Assembly: GCF_020144665.1 (NCBI RefSeq)
Contig: NZ_JAAHBQ010000006.1
Location: forward strand, 23,818-87,817
Direction of reading: 5' to 3'
Length of the DNA stretch: 64,000 bases
From: Oscillatoria salina IIICB1
GTDB lineage: Bacteria > Cyanobacteriota > Cyanobacteriia > Cyanobacteriales > SIO1D9
Part shown: in pieces, positions 32,709 through 41,807 of the stretch
Layout of the letters: each line of letters starts with the position of its first letter
How positions within the stretch are numbered: position 1 is the stretch's first letter
Notes under the pieces: generated by a model
The model's input: only the letters and a program-made list of their open reading frames with translations
Databases searched by the model: none
Told to the model about the DNA's origin: nothing
Position numbers and translations under genes: made by a program

Positions 32709-33932
32709 TTAAGATTTTAGCTTTAATTGGGCAATAATGATGCCAGCGATCGCGAAAATCGCGGTGGGATAGAAAGCAACTGTATAGCTGCCAAACAAAT
32801 CTCGGAGTTGTCCGGTAGCGATAGTACCTAAAAAAGCTCCTGTACCATAGGCGGTGAAGACAATGCCATAATTTTTCGCATAATCGTGTGGGTCAAAAAG
32901 TTTTAAAGTGGCTGTAGGTGCGATCGCCAACCAACCCCCTAAACAAAGCCAAAATAGAGAAAAGGCAACTAAATAGGTCAAAGTTTGCCCCTCTGTAGCA
33001 TTGAGCATCAAAATCGAAGCAATGAGAATTAAGATATAGGAGATAGTTGCTGCTCCCTTCGGCTGAAGGCGATCGGTCAACCAACCAAACAAAGGACGAC
33101 CGATACCATTAAATACGGCAAAGAGCGAAACTGTTATCGCGGCGGTGGTAGCATCTAATTGGATAATTTCCTCAGCTACGGGGCTAGAAATACCGATCGC
33201 TGATAGCCCCACAAAGGTGCCGATAGTGTAGCAAAACCAGAGAGCATAAAACAAAGGAGATTCCCAGATTGGTTTTTGCTGATTTCCGGATTTTTGATTA
33301 CTAACTTTGGGAGTCCAACCCGGAGGAGTCCAGCCGGGAGGAGGTAATTTAAGAGTAGTAGAAATCACCAGAATAATCGCCGTTAAACTAATCCCCAGAA
33401 TCGTAAAAGTAGGTAGAACTCCATAAGTAGCAATCAAAACTCTCGCCAAAGGTGCAGTCACCAACGGAGAAAGTCCAAACCCCACCGCAGTTAATCCTAC
33501 AGCAAGTCCAGGGCGATCGGGAAACCATTGGGCTGAAACTGCCAGAGGAACACCATAAGCAATCCCAACTCCCGCACCTGCAATGATTCCATAGGTAATC
33601 GTTAAAAAAAAGATATTTGTAGTTAAGCTGGAAAGAATATAGCCAACTCCCGTGACTATCCCACCAATCGCGGTAATTTTGCCCACACCAATCCGCTTAA
33701 GATAAAATCCCGTAATCGGCATCAACAGGGCATAAAGGACTAACAAAAATGTGAATGGTAACAAACTTTGAGTTGCACTGATGCCAAATAAGTCTTCTAG
33801 AGGTTTGCGAAAAATACTCCAAGAATAAACTGTTCCTAAACACAGTAAGACAACTGAGCCTAACGCGATTAAAAACCATCTGCCTTTAGCTGCGGGTAAG
33901 CCAAAAAGCTGAACTGATTGCCTGTTAATCAT
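32709..33932 (-). CDS. MFS transporter, OFA (oxalate/formate antiporter-like) family
   Basis: A 407-residue, 12-helix carrier. RWFLIALGSVVLLCLGTVYSWSIFRKPLEDLFG is the characteristic OFA N-terminus, followed by RIGVGKITAIGGIVTGVGYI, GAGVGIAYGVPLAVSAQWFPDRPGLAVGLTAVGFGLSP, and NGIGRPLFGWLTDRL in the second half. OFA members carry small carboxylates such as oxalate, formate or lactate. The substrate cannot be told from sequence alone. It appears monocistronic. Confidence 0.88.
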   Translation of the reverse strand: MINRQSVQLFGLPAAKGRWFLIALGSVVLLCLGTVYSWSIFRKPLEDLFGISATQSLLPFTFLLVLYALLMPITGFYLKRIGVGKITAIGGIVTGVGYILSSLTTNIFFLTITYGIIAGAGVGIAYGVPLAVSAQWFPDRPGLAVGLTAVGFGLSPLVTAPLARVLIATYGVLPTFTILGISLTAIILVISTTLKLPPPGWTPPGWTPKVSNQKSGNQQKPIWESPLFYALWFCYTIGTFVGLSAIGISSPVAEEIIQLDATTAAITVSLFAVFNGIGRPLFGWLTDRLQPKGAATISYILILIASILMLNATEGQTLTYLVAFSLFWLCLGGWLAIAPTATLKLFDPHDYAKNYGIVFTAYGTGAFLGTIATGQLRDLFGSYTVAFYPTAIFAIAGIIIAQLKLKS

Positions 33933-34076
33933 AACGGGACTCTAGATATATTGACCAAGAAACTACCCACAACCTATTAAATCACCTGTTGCTCGTTAAT
34001 TAGGTACAGACTTTCAGTAGTTCGAGAATTAATGTCACCAGATAATAACTTTTGAGCAATCATTTTTCAGCCATAT

Positions 34077-35351
34077 CTAAGGATTGCCACTGGTAATGCG
34101 AAGTATTTTATCCTTGTCCGGGGGGCAATTACCTCGTCCGTCGCAGTTGCTAGTAGTGACATAAAGTTCACCATCGGGTCCCATAATTACTTCCCGAAGC
34201 CTACCGAACTCATTTTGAAAATATACCTCATGACTCTGAACCTGCGCGGGAGATTGGGGTTCAAACGTAACCCGATGTAGGTGTCTAGCACCCAAAACCC
34301 CCATTAACAAGCTACCTCGCCATTCTGGAATAGCGTCGCCAGTGTAAATTGCTGCGCCACCTGGAGGTACGGCTTCATCCCAAGTCAGAGAAGGAGGTAT
34401 CATCCCTTCTCTATCTTGGCAACCGTAGATAGGGGGCCAACCTAGGTTAGCACCTGCACTGGCTACGCTAACTTCATCGTGTCCAGTTCTACCCAATTCC
34501 CCACTCGGACCGTGGTCAGTTATAACTAGGGTTGAGGGGTCTAACCAATCAAATCCTTGGGTATTGCGAATACCGATAATATAGGCAGGATTGCCCGGAA
34601 AGGGATTGTCTTCGGGAACTTCTCCTTCTGGAGTCACGCGCAAAATTTTTCCCGCAAGGCTGCTAACCTCTTGGGAACTTTGGGGATTTCTGGCATCGCC
34701 AGTGCCGATGTAGAGCATTCCCTCGGGTCCGAAGCGTAGACGACCGCCATTGTGGAAGCGTGCGACTGGTATATTATCAACAATGATTTTATCGGGTGAG
34801 GCACTGGTGTTATCTGGCGATAGCTGCCACCTCTCAACTAAATTGACCGATGAGCCGTTGCGGTCTGCGGTGTAGTAAATGTAAAAGAGTCGATTACTAG
34901 CAAATTCAGGGTGAGGTACGATATCTAGCAATCCTCCTTCTCCTCTAGCTGTTACGGGAACAATGGCGACAGGTTCGCTTTGTAGTTGCCCGTTCTGTAC
35001 TAAGCGAATTCGTCCAGGACGTTCAGTTACTAGCATATCTGTGGCTGAGATAAACAGTATTCCCCAAGGTATTTCTAAACCGGAGACGACTTCTTCGGCT
35101 TGCACGGCTACTTGTCCTGGGGAACCGTAACCATCTTCAATGAGAATACAGTTGCGGTTTGCTAATGCTACTGCTTGAGTTGGGGTTTGGGGTTGAGTGG
35201 GATTATTGGGTGCTGATGATGTTGGCGTGTCTCCGTTGTTGATGCGAGATACTTCCGGAGTTGAGGTGTTGCAGCCAGTCAGTGCTATGAAGCACAAAGC
35301 CATCCATAGCCTACCTGTGAGGGATTTCTTGCACTTGATTGTTTTACTCAT
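34077..35351 (-). CDS. PQQ-dependent glucose/sorbosone dehydrogenase-like lipoprotein
   Basis: A 424-residue protein with a lipoprotein signal peptide ending in the lipobox LTGC (residues about 24-27) and a Pro/Thr-rich linker. The six-bladed soluble glucose dehydrogenase fold follows: IPWGILFISATDMLVTERPGRIRLV, GEGGLLDIVPHPEF, ARFHNGGRLRFGPEGMLYIGTGDARNP, GIRNTQGFDWLDPSTLVITDHGPS. The C-terminal TSNCDGRGNCPPDKDKILRI closes the propeller. The family oxidises aldoses with PQQ in some members. Many cyanobacteria carry such proteins, and cofactor use is not proven. It is probably anchored on the periplasmic or outer side. Confidence 0.88.
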   Translation of the reverse strand: MSKTIKCKKSLTGRLWMALCFIALTGCNTSTPEVSRINNGDTPTSSAPNNPTQPQTPTQAVALANRNCILIEDGYGSPGQVAVQAEEVVSGLEIPWGILFISATDMLVTERPGRIRLVQNGQLQSEPVAIVPVTARGEGGLLDIVPHPEFASNRLFYIYYTADRNGSSVNLVERWQLSPDNTSASPDKIIVDNIPVARFHNGGRLRFGPEGMLYIGTGDARNPQSSQEVSSLAGKILRVTPEGEVPEDNPFPGNPAYIIGIRNTQGFDWLDPSTLVITDHGPSGELGRTGHDEVSVASAGANLGWPPIYGCQDREGMIPPSLTWDEAVPPGGAAIYTGDAIPEWRGSLLMGVLGARHLHRVTFEPQSPAQVQSHEVYFQNEFGRLREVIMGPDGELYVTTSNCDGRGNCPPDKDKILRITSGNP

Positions 35352-35443
35352 CCTTTTCGCTGTTAATTTTGACGATCTTAGCGAAACAGCCCTGCCTGGG
35401 AAATCGGCTAGGCGGAGGGTTCCTTACTAATATTTTTGGTAAA

Positions 35444-35480
35444 ATCTACTATAATTTTAAAAAGCTAGGCAATTGTAGAT
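35444..35480 (+). promoter_or_regulatory. Candidate pncB promoter with overlapping inverted repeat
   Basis: A perfect TATAAT hexamer lies at 35450-35455, 42 bases before the pncB ATG. It falls within an interrupted inverted repeat, ATCTAC (35444-35449) with GTAGAT (35475-35480), each flanked inside by AATT. No good -35 box is visible, which would suit a regulated promoter. Given the NrtR-like gene in the operon, this is a candidate operator, but the motif was not compared with known NrtR sites. Confidence 0.35.
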
Positions 35481-35497
35481 ACTATTAGGATTAAATC

Positions 35498-36859
35498 ATG
35501 ATGAGAGAAAATCGGCAACTGAGCCTGCGTGCCGAGGATTACAGCCTGCTAACCGATCTGTACCAGTTGACAATGGGCGCTTGTTATGCAGGTGAGGGAA
35601 TTGACTTGAAGAGGGCGAGTTTTGAGCTATTTGCGCGAAAGTTGCCCGATCGCTTCGGCTATATTATTGCGATGGGGCTGGAACAGGCTTTGGATTATCT
35701 GGAGCAATGGTATTTTACGCCGAGTCAAATTGAGTCTTTGCAAGCTACGGGGATTTTTGCGGGCGCACCAGCCAGATTTTGGTCGATTTTAGAGTCCGGG
35801 CGCTTTTCTGGGGATGTTTGGGCGGTGCTGGAGGGAACGCCGATTTTCCCCAATGAGCCGTTTTTGCGGGTGGAAGCCCCGCTTTGGCAGGCGCAATTAG
35901 TCGAGACTTATTTGCTGAATACACTTAACTACCAAAGTTTAATTGCCACTAGAGCGGCACGGATGCGCGATGTGGCGGGCGAAAAGGCAAAGTTGTTGGA
36001 ATTTGGCACGAGAAGGGCTTTTAGTCCTCAAGGGGCAATGTGGGCTGCTAGAGCGGCTTTGGCTGCGGGGATGGATTCGACATCGAATGTGTTAGCAGCT
36101 TTACAGCTTGGGAGAAAGCCAAGTGGGACAATGGCTCATGCTTTGGTGATGGCGTTTGGGGCAATTTCGGGGAGTGAGGATGAGGCTTTTGCAGCTTTCA
36201 GTCGCTATTTTCCGGAGGCTGCATTGTTAATTGATACTTATGATACAGTCGCTGCCGCCGAACGTTTGGCAGAACAGGTAAAGAGAGGCGAACGAAAAGT
36301 TGCTGGGGTGAGGTTAGATTCTGGGGACTTAGCAAAATTATCGCAAAAAGTGCGATCGCTGCTGCCGCAAGCAACTATTTTCGCGAGTGGTGACATTGAT
36401 GAGTGGGCGATCGCGCAATTAAAGCGAGAAAATGCTACCATCGACGGCTATGGTGTCGGGACGCGACTGGTGAGTGGAAAACCAGTTAATGGTGTCTACA
36501 AATTAGTGGAAATTGACGGTATTCCGACTATGAAGCAGTCTAGCTCAAAAGAAACTTATCCGGGACGCAAGCAAATCTTTCGTCATCAAAACAATCGCGA
36601 CAGATTAGGTTTAGCTTCGGAAACTCCTACCAGCGAGGAAAAGCCACTGTTGGAGTTAGTCATGCAACAAGGTAAGCGAATCCAAGAAAGGGACAGTTTA
36701 GACGAGATTGCCGCGAGAGTTGCTGCTTCTGTAGCTAGTTTACCCCAGGAAACTCGTCAAATTGACGAACCTCAACCAATTAAAGTGGAAATTTCGTCAG
36801 GATTGCAACAGCTAAAAACCGAAGTCGAACAAAGATTAGAACAAGAAAGTTGTCGTTAG
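35498..36859 (+). CDS. pncB: Nicotinate phosphoribosyltransferase
   Basis: This enzyme makes nicotinate mononucleotide from nicotinate and PRPP, the salvage entry to NAD. The 453-residue product has YSLLTDLYQLTMGACYAGEG at the N-terminus, then LLEFGTRRAFSPQGAMWAARAAL, and STSNVLAALQLGRKPSGTMAHALVMAFG, whose His is the position phosphorylated in this family. VRLDSGDLAKLSQKVR and GYGVGTRLVSGKPVNGVYKLVEIDG follow. The C-terminal about 70 residues are a charged tail. nadD follows after 15 bases, so the two steps to NAAD are cotranscribed. Confidence 0.95.
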   Translation: MMRENRQLSLRAEDYSLLTDLYQLTMGACYAGEGIDLKRASFELFARKLPDRFGYIIAMGLEQALDYLEQWYFTPSQIESLQATGIFAGAPARFWSILESGRFSGDVWAVLEGTPIFPNEPFLRVEAPLWQAQLVETYLLNTLNYQSLIATRAARMRDVAGEKAKLLEFGTRRAFSPQGAMWAARAALAAGMDSTSNVLAALQLGRKPSGTMAHALVMAFGAISGSEDEAFAAFSRYFPEAALLIDTYDTVAAAERLAEQVKRGERKVAGVRLDSGDLAKLSQKVRSLLPQATIFASGDIDEWAIAQLKRENATIDGYGVGTRLVSGKPVNGVYKLVEIDGIPTMKQSSSKETYPGRKQIFRHQNNRDRLGLASETPTSEEKPLLELVMQQGKRIQERDSLDEIAARVAASVASLPQETRQIDEPQPIKVEISSGLQQLKTEVEQRLEQESCR

Positions 36860-36874
36860 TCGTTCTGAGGATAT

Positions 36875-37465
36875 ATGAGCAGAATAGCATTATTTGGCAC
36901 CAGCGCCGATCCACCGACAGCCGCCCACCAAGCAATTATACGCTGGTTAGGAGAACATTACGATCGCATCGCAGTCTGGGCATCCGATAATCCGATGAAA
37001 AGCCATCAAACTCCTTTGTCACACCGGATGAGGATGTTGCGATTGTTAATTGCTGATATCGACAGCGACGTTAAGAATATTAAACTACATGAAGAGTTAA
37101 GCAATCCCAGAAGCTTACATACCGTCCGCAAAGCCCAGGAAATGTGGGGAAAGGAAAACGAATTTACCTTAGTAGTCGGTTCCGATTTAATTGCCCAAAT
37201 GCCCAAATGGTACCAAATTGCAGAACTACTCGCACAGGTTAAAGTATTAGTAGTCCCTCGTCAAGGATATACGATCGCTGATGACGATTTAGAGGAAGTG
37301 CGAAATTTGGGTGGAAACTGCGAAATCGCTGATTTCCAAGCCCCCCCAGTTTCCTCAACCGCTTATCGCGAACAAGGAGACACGAATATTATTACCCAAC
37401 CTGTTGAGGACTACATCCAACAAGAGCATTTGTACCTATGCCACAACCAGGCACAAACACGCTAA
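36875..37465 (+). CDS. nadD: Nicotinate-nucleotide adenylyltransferase
   Basis: NadD adenylylates nicotinate mononucleotide to NAAD. The 196-residue product opens with the nucleotidyltransferase motif IALFGTSADPPTAAHQAIIRWL. It continues with WASDNPMKSHQTPLSHRMRMLRLLI, FTLVVGSDLIAQMPKW, and ends with the SSTAYREQGD version of the ISSTxIR motif. The last 28 bases overlap the start of the downstream Nudix gene, implying tight translational coupling. Confidence 0.92.
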   Translation: MSRIALFGTSADPPTAAHQAIIRWLGEHYDRIAVWASDNPMKSHQTPLSHRMRMLRLLIADIDSDVKNIKLHEELSNPRSLHTVRKAQEMWGKENEFTLVVGSDLIAQMPKWYQIAELLAQVKVLVVPRQGYTIADDDLEEVRNLGGNCEIADFQAPPVSSTAYREQGDTNIITQPVEDYIQQEHLYLCHNQAQTR

Positions 37466-38175
37466 GACAACAAACTTTAGCCAACTTCAAAGTTGGGGTA
37501 GATAACGTCATTTTTTCCGTCGATACCAAGCATAACCGATTGCTGGCATTGTTGGTGAAACGCGATCGCGAACCGTTTTTTGGGAGTTGGAGTTTACCAG
37601 GAACTTTAGTCCGCGATGGGGAATCTTTAGAAGCTGCGGCGCATCGCATTCTAGCGGAAAAAATTCGCGTGAATAATCTCTACCTCGAACAACTTTACAC
37701 TTTTGGCGGTCCGGGACGCGACCCTAGAGAAGCCCCTGATAGTTACGGAGGGCGTTATCTTTCGGTAAGTTATTTTGCTTTAGTCCGTTATGAGGAAGCT
37801 GAGTTAATTAAGGAAAATTGTACGACGCGAAATTCTTGGTTCGATATTCAAAAAACACCTCGGTTAGCTTTTGACCATAATCGCATTTTAGATTATGGTT
37901 ATCAACGTTTGCGGAATAAATTAGAATACAGTCCCATTGCTTTTGATGTGTTGCCGGAACTGTTTACTTTAAATGAAGTTTACCAACTTTATACGACGGT
38001 TTTAGGTGAGAATTTTGCCGATTATTCTAATTTTCGTACTCGCTTATTGAAGCTAGGTTTTCTATCAGATACGGGGGAAAAAGTCAACCGAGGCGCAGGT
38101 CGTCCAGCTTCTTTATTTCGCTTTAATGCGGAAGCTTTTGCCCCATTGAAAGATAAAGCTTTAGTTTTTGTTTAA
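37438..38175 (+). CDS. NrtR-like Nudix-family transcriptional regulator of NAD metabolism
   Basis: A 245-residue protein with an N-terminal Nudix domain (about 15-150) and a C-terminal winged-helix domain (about 165-240) ending in GRPASLFRFN, the architecture of NrtR. The Nudix box LPGTLVRDGESLEAAAHRILAEKIRV departs from the catalytic consensus: the RE pair reads RI and the EE pair reads EK. Hydrolysis is therefore unlikely, and a ligand-sensing role fits. It overlaps nadD and precedes nadE, matching the genomic setting of cyanobacterial NrtR regulators, which repress NAD genes in response to ADP-ribose-type ligands. An active Nudix hydrolase is the less likely alternative. Confidence 0.82.
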   Translation: MPQPGTNTLRQQTLANFKVGVDNVIFSVDTKHNRLLALLVKRDREPFFGSWSLPGTLVRDGESLEAAAHRILAEKIRVNNLYLEQLYTFGGPGRDPREAPDSYGGRYLSVSYFALVRYEEAELIKENCTTRNSWFDIQKTPRLAFDHNRILDYGYQRLRNKLEYSPIAFDVLPELFTLNEVYQLYTTVLGENFADYSNFRTRLLKLGFLSDTGEKVNRGAGRPASLFRFNAEAFAPLKDKALVFV

Positions 38176-38191
38176 AGGAGGAATTTTAGTT

Positions 38192-38512
38192 ATGAGCGTT
38201 CTTTATCAAGATGATTATATTGTTTGCGATGATGACGGGATTACAATTAATTTTTACTATTTTCCTGTCGGGAGCAAACGAATTCTTTATAGTGATATAA
38301 TTAGTTACCAAGAAGATTCTCGGAACTTTTTTCCTAGTTCGGGACGGATTTGGGGTATGGGTTTCACTCCGGAATGGTTTAATTTAGACCCTAAACGTTT
38401 CTGGAAAACTAAATATATCACCATTGAAGAAAAAAATAATTGGGTGAAATCAGTAATTACGCCGGACAATGGGGAAGCAGTCATGGCTATTTTAAAAGAA
38501 AAAGTCAGTTGA
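38192..38512 (+). CDS. Small hypothetical protein in the NAD operon
   Basis: The 106-residue product starts at the ATG 10 bases after a perfect AGGAGG, 16 bases past the nrtR-like stop. It looks like a single beta-rich domain (VLYQDDYIVCDDDGITINFYYFPVGSKRILYSDIISYQED), reminiscent of PH-like or YcxB-type folds, with no catalytic motif and no membrane segment. Its position between the NAD regulator and nadE may or may not be functional. I do not recognise the family. Confidence 0.75.
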   Translation: MSVLYQDDYIVCDDDGITINFYYFPVGSKRILYSDIISYQEDSRNFFPSSGRIWGMGFTPEWFNLDPKRFWKTKYITIEEKNNWVKSVITPDNGEAVMAILKEKVS

Positions 38513-38659
38513 TTAGCTTGAATTAAATTATCTCGGTTGAGTTAGAAAAAAGGTAATTTTATTAGATAAAAATTGAGTAATTAAATTTCAGTTAAATGAG
38601 CATACTTGATGAAGTAATTAACCGAAAAAATAACCGATAAAATCTAAATTTTAACCACA

Positions 38660-40345
38660 ATGAAAATCGCGATCGCACAACTTAATCCGATAATTGGCGA
38701 CCTCAAACATAACGCAACCGAAATCCTTGCGGCGGCGGAAATAGCTGCAAAGCAAGGAACGCGGCTACTACTAACTCCGGAATTATCATTATGTGGCTAT
38801 CCCCCACGAGATTTACTGCTATATCCGGGCTTTGTGGAATTAATGTTAGCAGAATTAGAAAATTTAGCCGCAAAATTACCCAAAAAAATAGCAGTTTTAG
38901 TGGGAATCGTAGACCCAAATCCCCAAGCTGGGGAAATGGGTCAAAAACCTTTATTTAACAGTATAGCCTTCCTAGAAAATGGGCAAATAAAGCAAATATT
39001 TCACAAACGTTTATTACCCACTTACGACGTTTTCGACGAAGACCGTTATTTTGAACCAGGACGAGAAAGTAATACCTTTATTTTAGGAGAAAATGGTCAA
39101 GAAATCCGCGTCGGCGTGACTATTTGTGAAGACTTATGGAACGACGAAGAATTTTGGGGAAAACGCAGTTATGAACAAAATCCGCTTCAAGATTTAGTAG
39201 TAGCAGGAGTAGATTTAATTGTCAATTTATCCGCTTCTCCTTATAGCGTCAGCAAGCAAAAATTGCGAGAAGCAATGTTAGGTCATGCAGCCCGTCGCTA
39301 TCAAAAAGCAATCATTTATACTAATCAGGTTGGCGCTAACGACGACCTGATTTTTGATGGAAGTTCAGTAGCATTTAACCAGGTAGGTGAGTTAGTATTA
39401 AGGGCAGTTAGCTTTGCCAAAGACTTGCAAATTATTGAGTGGGATTACGAGAAAAAAGACTTATTGAGTGCGACAATAACACCAGCACAAGAAAGCGAAG
39501 AAGAAGAAATTTGGTCAGCATTAGTCATGGGAGTCCGAGACTATGCAGCCAAATGTGGATTTCGTCAAGTAGTAATTGGTTTAAGTGGAGGGATAGACTC
39601 AGCATTAGTTGCCGCGATCGCCGTAGCCGCAATGGGAGTTAAAAACGTCCTCGGCGTCTTAATGCCCTCACCTTATAGTAGCGAACATTCCCTCGCCGAT
39701 GCCCAAGCCTTAGTCAATAATTTAGGGATCGAAAGTCAAAAACTGCCCATCGGGGAGATAATGAAAACTTACGATCGCACCTTAGAACCCTTATTCGCAG
39801 GAAGCGAATTTGGCGTAGCCGAAGAAAACATTCAATCGCGAATTCGAGGTAACTTATTAATGGCGATCGCCAATAAATTCGGTCATCTTCTCCTGTCCAC
39901 AGGAAACAAATCAGAAATCGCCGTCGGTTATTGTACATTGTATGGTGACATGAGTGGCGGACTAGCCGCGATCGCCGACGTTCCCAAAACCCGCGTTTAT
40001 AGCCTCTGTCGCTGGTTAAACCGATCTCGCGAGGTCATCCCCGAAAACATCATTAACAAGCCCCCCAGTGCCGAATTAAAGCCCGATCAACTTGACCAAG
40101 ATTCCCTCCCCCCCTACCACATCCTCGACGACATCCTTTACCGAATCATCCACAAACACGAATCATCCGCCCAAATCAGTGCCGCAGGACACAATCGAGA
40201 AATCGTCGCCAAAGTCATGAAGCTAGTAGCCCGCGCCGAATTCAAACGTCGCCAAGCCCCTCCAGGCTTAAAAATAACCGATCGCGCCTTCGGTACCGGA
40301 TGGCGAATGCCTATCGCTAGTCAGTGGTTAAATCCCAGATCCTAA
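38660..40345 (+). CDS. nadE: Glutamine-dependent NAD+ synthetase
   Basis: NadE amidates NAAD to NAD+ using ammonia from glutamine. The 561-residue product is a two-domain form. The N-terminal nitrilase-type glutaminase has its Glu in LLLTPELSLCGYPP, Lys in HKRLLPTYDVFDEDRYFEPG and Cys in GVTICEDLWND. The C-terminal synthetase has the PP-loop VIGLSGGIDSALVAAIA, then LSTGNKSEIAVGYCTLYGDMSGGLAAIADVPKT. A 147-base gap upstream leaves room for its own promoter although it continues the pncB-nadD-nrtR set. No terminator was seen; heptamer repeats follow. Confidence 0.96.
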   Translation: MKIAIAQLNPIIGDLKHNATEILAAAEIAAKQGTRLLLTPELSLCGYPPRDLLLYPGFVELMLAELENLAAKLPKKIAVLVGIVDPNPQAGEMGQKPLFNSIAFLENGQIKQIFHKRLLPTYDVFDEDRYFEPGRESNTFILGENGQEIRVGVTICEDLWNDEEFWGKRSYEQNPLQDLVVAGVDLIVNLSASPYSVSKQKLREAMLGHAARRYQKAIIYTNQVGANDDLIFDGSSVAFNQVGELVLRAVSFAKDLQIIEWDYEKKDLLSATITPAQESEEEEIWSALVMGVRDYAAKCGFRQVVIGLSGGIDSALVAAIAVAAMGVKNVLGVLMPSPYSSEHSLADAQALVNNLGIESQKLPIGEIMKTYDRTLEPLFAGSEFGVAEENIQSRIRGNLLMAIANKFGHLLLSTGNKSEIAVGYCTLYGDMSGGLAAIADVPKTRVYSLCRWLNRSREVIPENIINKPPSAELKPDQLDQDSLPPYHILDDILYRIIHKHESSAQISAAGHNREIVAKVMKLVARAEFKRRQAPPGLKITDRAFGTGWRMPIASQWLNPRS

Positions 40346-40492
40346 GTACAGTTATCAGTAAACAGTTATCAGTCATCAGTGAACAGTTAGCACTTAGCAG
40401 TTACCAGTAGACATTGGAGACAAAAAGCAATTAGGGAATAAACTGTTCACTGGTCACTGTTCCCTGTTCACTGAACCCAGTCCCCAATCCCC
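40346..40492 (+). repeat. CAGTTATC/CAGTTAGC heptamer repeats
   Basis: Degenerate CAGTTAT, CAGTGAA and CAGTTAG units, ending in CACTGAACCCAGTCCCCAAT, fill the gap between nadE and the next gene. Confidence 0.8.
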
Positions 40493-40506
40493 AACAACCA
40501 AAATTT

Positions 40507-41526
40507 ATGAACAATGAAAAAATTTTACTATCGCAATTACAGTTATTTTTTCCAGAAATTGCCGAAAACTATACCGAATCAGGGATTGAAGAACTATTTC
40601 CCGCACCATTACTATCCAACCTAACACCCACATTCAACCTAAAATTTCAGAACCAGGAACGAAAAATAATTGCCAAAGTTCGGAAAAACAACTCAAGAAA
40701 AGGTATAACCGAATCTGGGTCTAGTAAAAAACCACGAAACTCAAAAAAGAGAAAAAAGCTCAAAAGAGCGAAAATCGATCGAAACGATAGGATAGAGAGT
40801 CAGAACTTAAAGGAGGGAAAAGTGATTCCGAACCCATCATTACAGATCCAAGAACTGGCGATCGCACTTTCAGCCAGCAACATCAACCCAACCATGTTCA
40901 CCCACGACTTCCTCAAAGTTAGTGGTATTGTACCTGGCGATTGGGAACTAGCCCGCAAACCTGTTATTAACCCTCGCGCTTCCCAAATCAGCTTTAAAAA
41001 CGGAGTCAACGTAGCTGCACAACCGGGGACTGTCACCTTCTTTGAAGGTATGGCGAACAAAACCCCCGAACAAATGCAAGTTTCCAATGTAGTTCGTAAC
41101 TCCGTGGAAAAACTCGCCCAAGCTGACTATCGAGCGATCGTTATTAGCCCAAAAAGTCTCTTCGCTTGGAAAGAAGGCGAAGATATCGCCAAAAACTTTA
41201 TTACTAATACCCTCATTGCACCCGGACCCTGGCGAGAATACGGCAAAGGTCCAGCACAAGCAACCATCAACTTCCTTTACCAGTTAGACCGTTGTTCAAT
41301 GAGTTTGAGTGTCAACGACGCTCGTCTCCAACAACAAGATAAGTCGGCAATTCCGGCTTTACTATTCTCTGGTAACTTTAACTACAACCTCGCTCAATAC
41401 AGTCCCCAAGAGCGCATTAGTCAAATTTATCAACGCATTGATAGTTGGCAAGCTGACTTTGACACCTATCGCGAAATCGTCAATCAACGCTTCTTAGGAC
41501 AACAACAAAGCGTCTTCCCCATGTAG
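40507..41526 (+). CDS. Cyanobacterial conserved hypothetical protein
   Basis: The frame encodes 339 residues. The conserved part is the C-terminal about 234 residues: NPSLQIQELAIALSASNINP, SGIVPGDWELARKPVINP, VAAQPGTVTFFEGMANKTPEQ, PGPWREYGKGPAQATINFLYQLD. The first about 105 residues end in a very basic, low-complexity stretch (SSKKPRNSKKRKKLKRAK). A GTG at 40822, just after a perfect AAGGAGG, would start the conserved part precisely. Either the long or the short protein, or both, may be made. Function unknown. A clear terminator follows. Confidence 0.75.
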   Translation: MNNEKILLSQLQLFFPEIAENYTESGIEELFPAPLLSNLTPTFNLKFQNQERKIIAKVRKNNSRKGITESGSSKKPRNSKKRKKLKRAKIDRNDRIESQNLKEGKVIPNPSLQIQELAIALSASNINPTMFTHDFLKVSGIVPGDWELARKPVINPRASQISFKNGVNVAAQPGTVTFFEGMANKTPEQMQVSNVVRNSVEKLAQADYRAIVISPKSLFAWKEGEDIAKNFITNTLIAPGPWREYGKGPAQATINFLYQLDRCSMSLSVNDARLQQQDKSAIPALLFSGNFNYNLAQYSPQERISQIYQRIDSWQADFDTYREIVNQRFLGQQQSVFPM

Positions 41527-41543
41527 ATAACGCTTTAACTTAC

Positions 41544-41572
41544 GGTACGGCTTTTTGCCGTACCTAATTTTT
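41544..41572 (+). terminator. Rho-independent terminator
   Basis: A perfect 8-bp stem GGTACGGC/GCCGTACC with a five-T loop, followed by TAATTTTT, lies 17 bases after the stop of the hypothetical gene. Confidence 0.85.
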
Positions 41573-41580
41573 AGTTAAGA

Positions 41581-41600
41581 AACCACAGATAAACACAGAT
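41581..41600 (+). repeat. CACAGAT-type dispersed repeat, copy 3
   Basis: AACCACAGATAAACACAGAT, a shorter relative of the copies at 4276 and 5399. Confidence 0.65.
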
Positions 41601-41637
41601 AAAAAATCCCTAATCAGCAAACTGGGGTAATTTTACT

Positions 41638-41688
41638 CTCCCTTACCTTGAAGGGAAAGGAGTTAGTGGGTTAGGTTAGACAATTCTG
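41638..41688 (+). repeat. Dispersed repeat with GGGTTAGGTTAGACAATTCT end, copy 2
   Basis: CCCTTACC...GAAGGGAAAGG followed by GGGTTAGGTTAGACAATTCT, matching the element at 21028-21142. Confidence 0.7.
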
Positions 41689-41807
41689 GGTAGAAACTAA
41701 AAAAGTTCTCCTAACTTATTTAAGGCATTGGCAGCGCTCTCCTATATAACTTAAAATTATTATCAAATTACCTTTAACCAGCCATTTATTTCCGAGGTAA
41801 AAAAGCA

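Noticed and set aside
37438..38175. Annotation of the Nudix gene as an active NUDIX hydrolase
   Set aside because: The catalytic RE and EE pairs of the Nudix box are lost and a winged-helix domain follows, so a regulator fits better.
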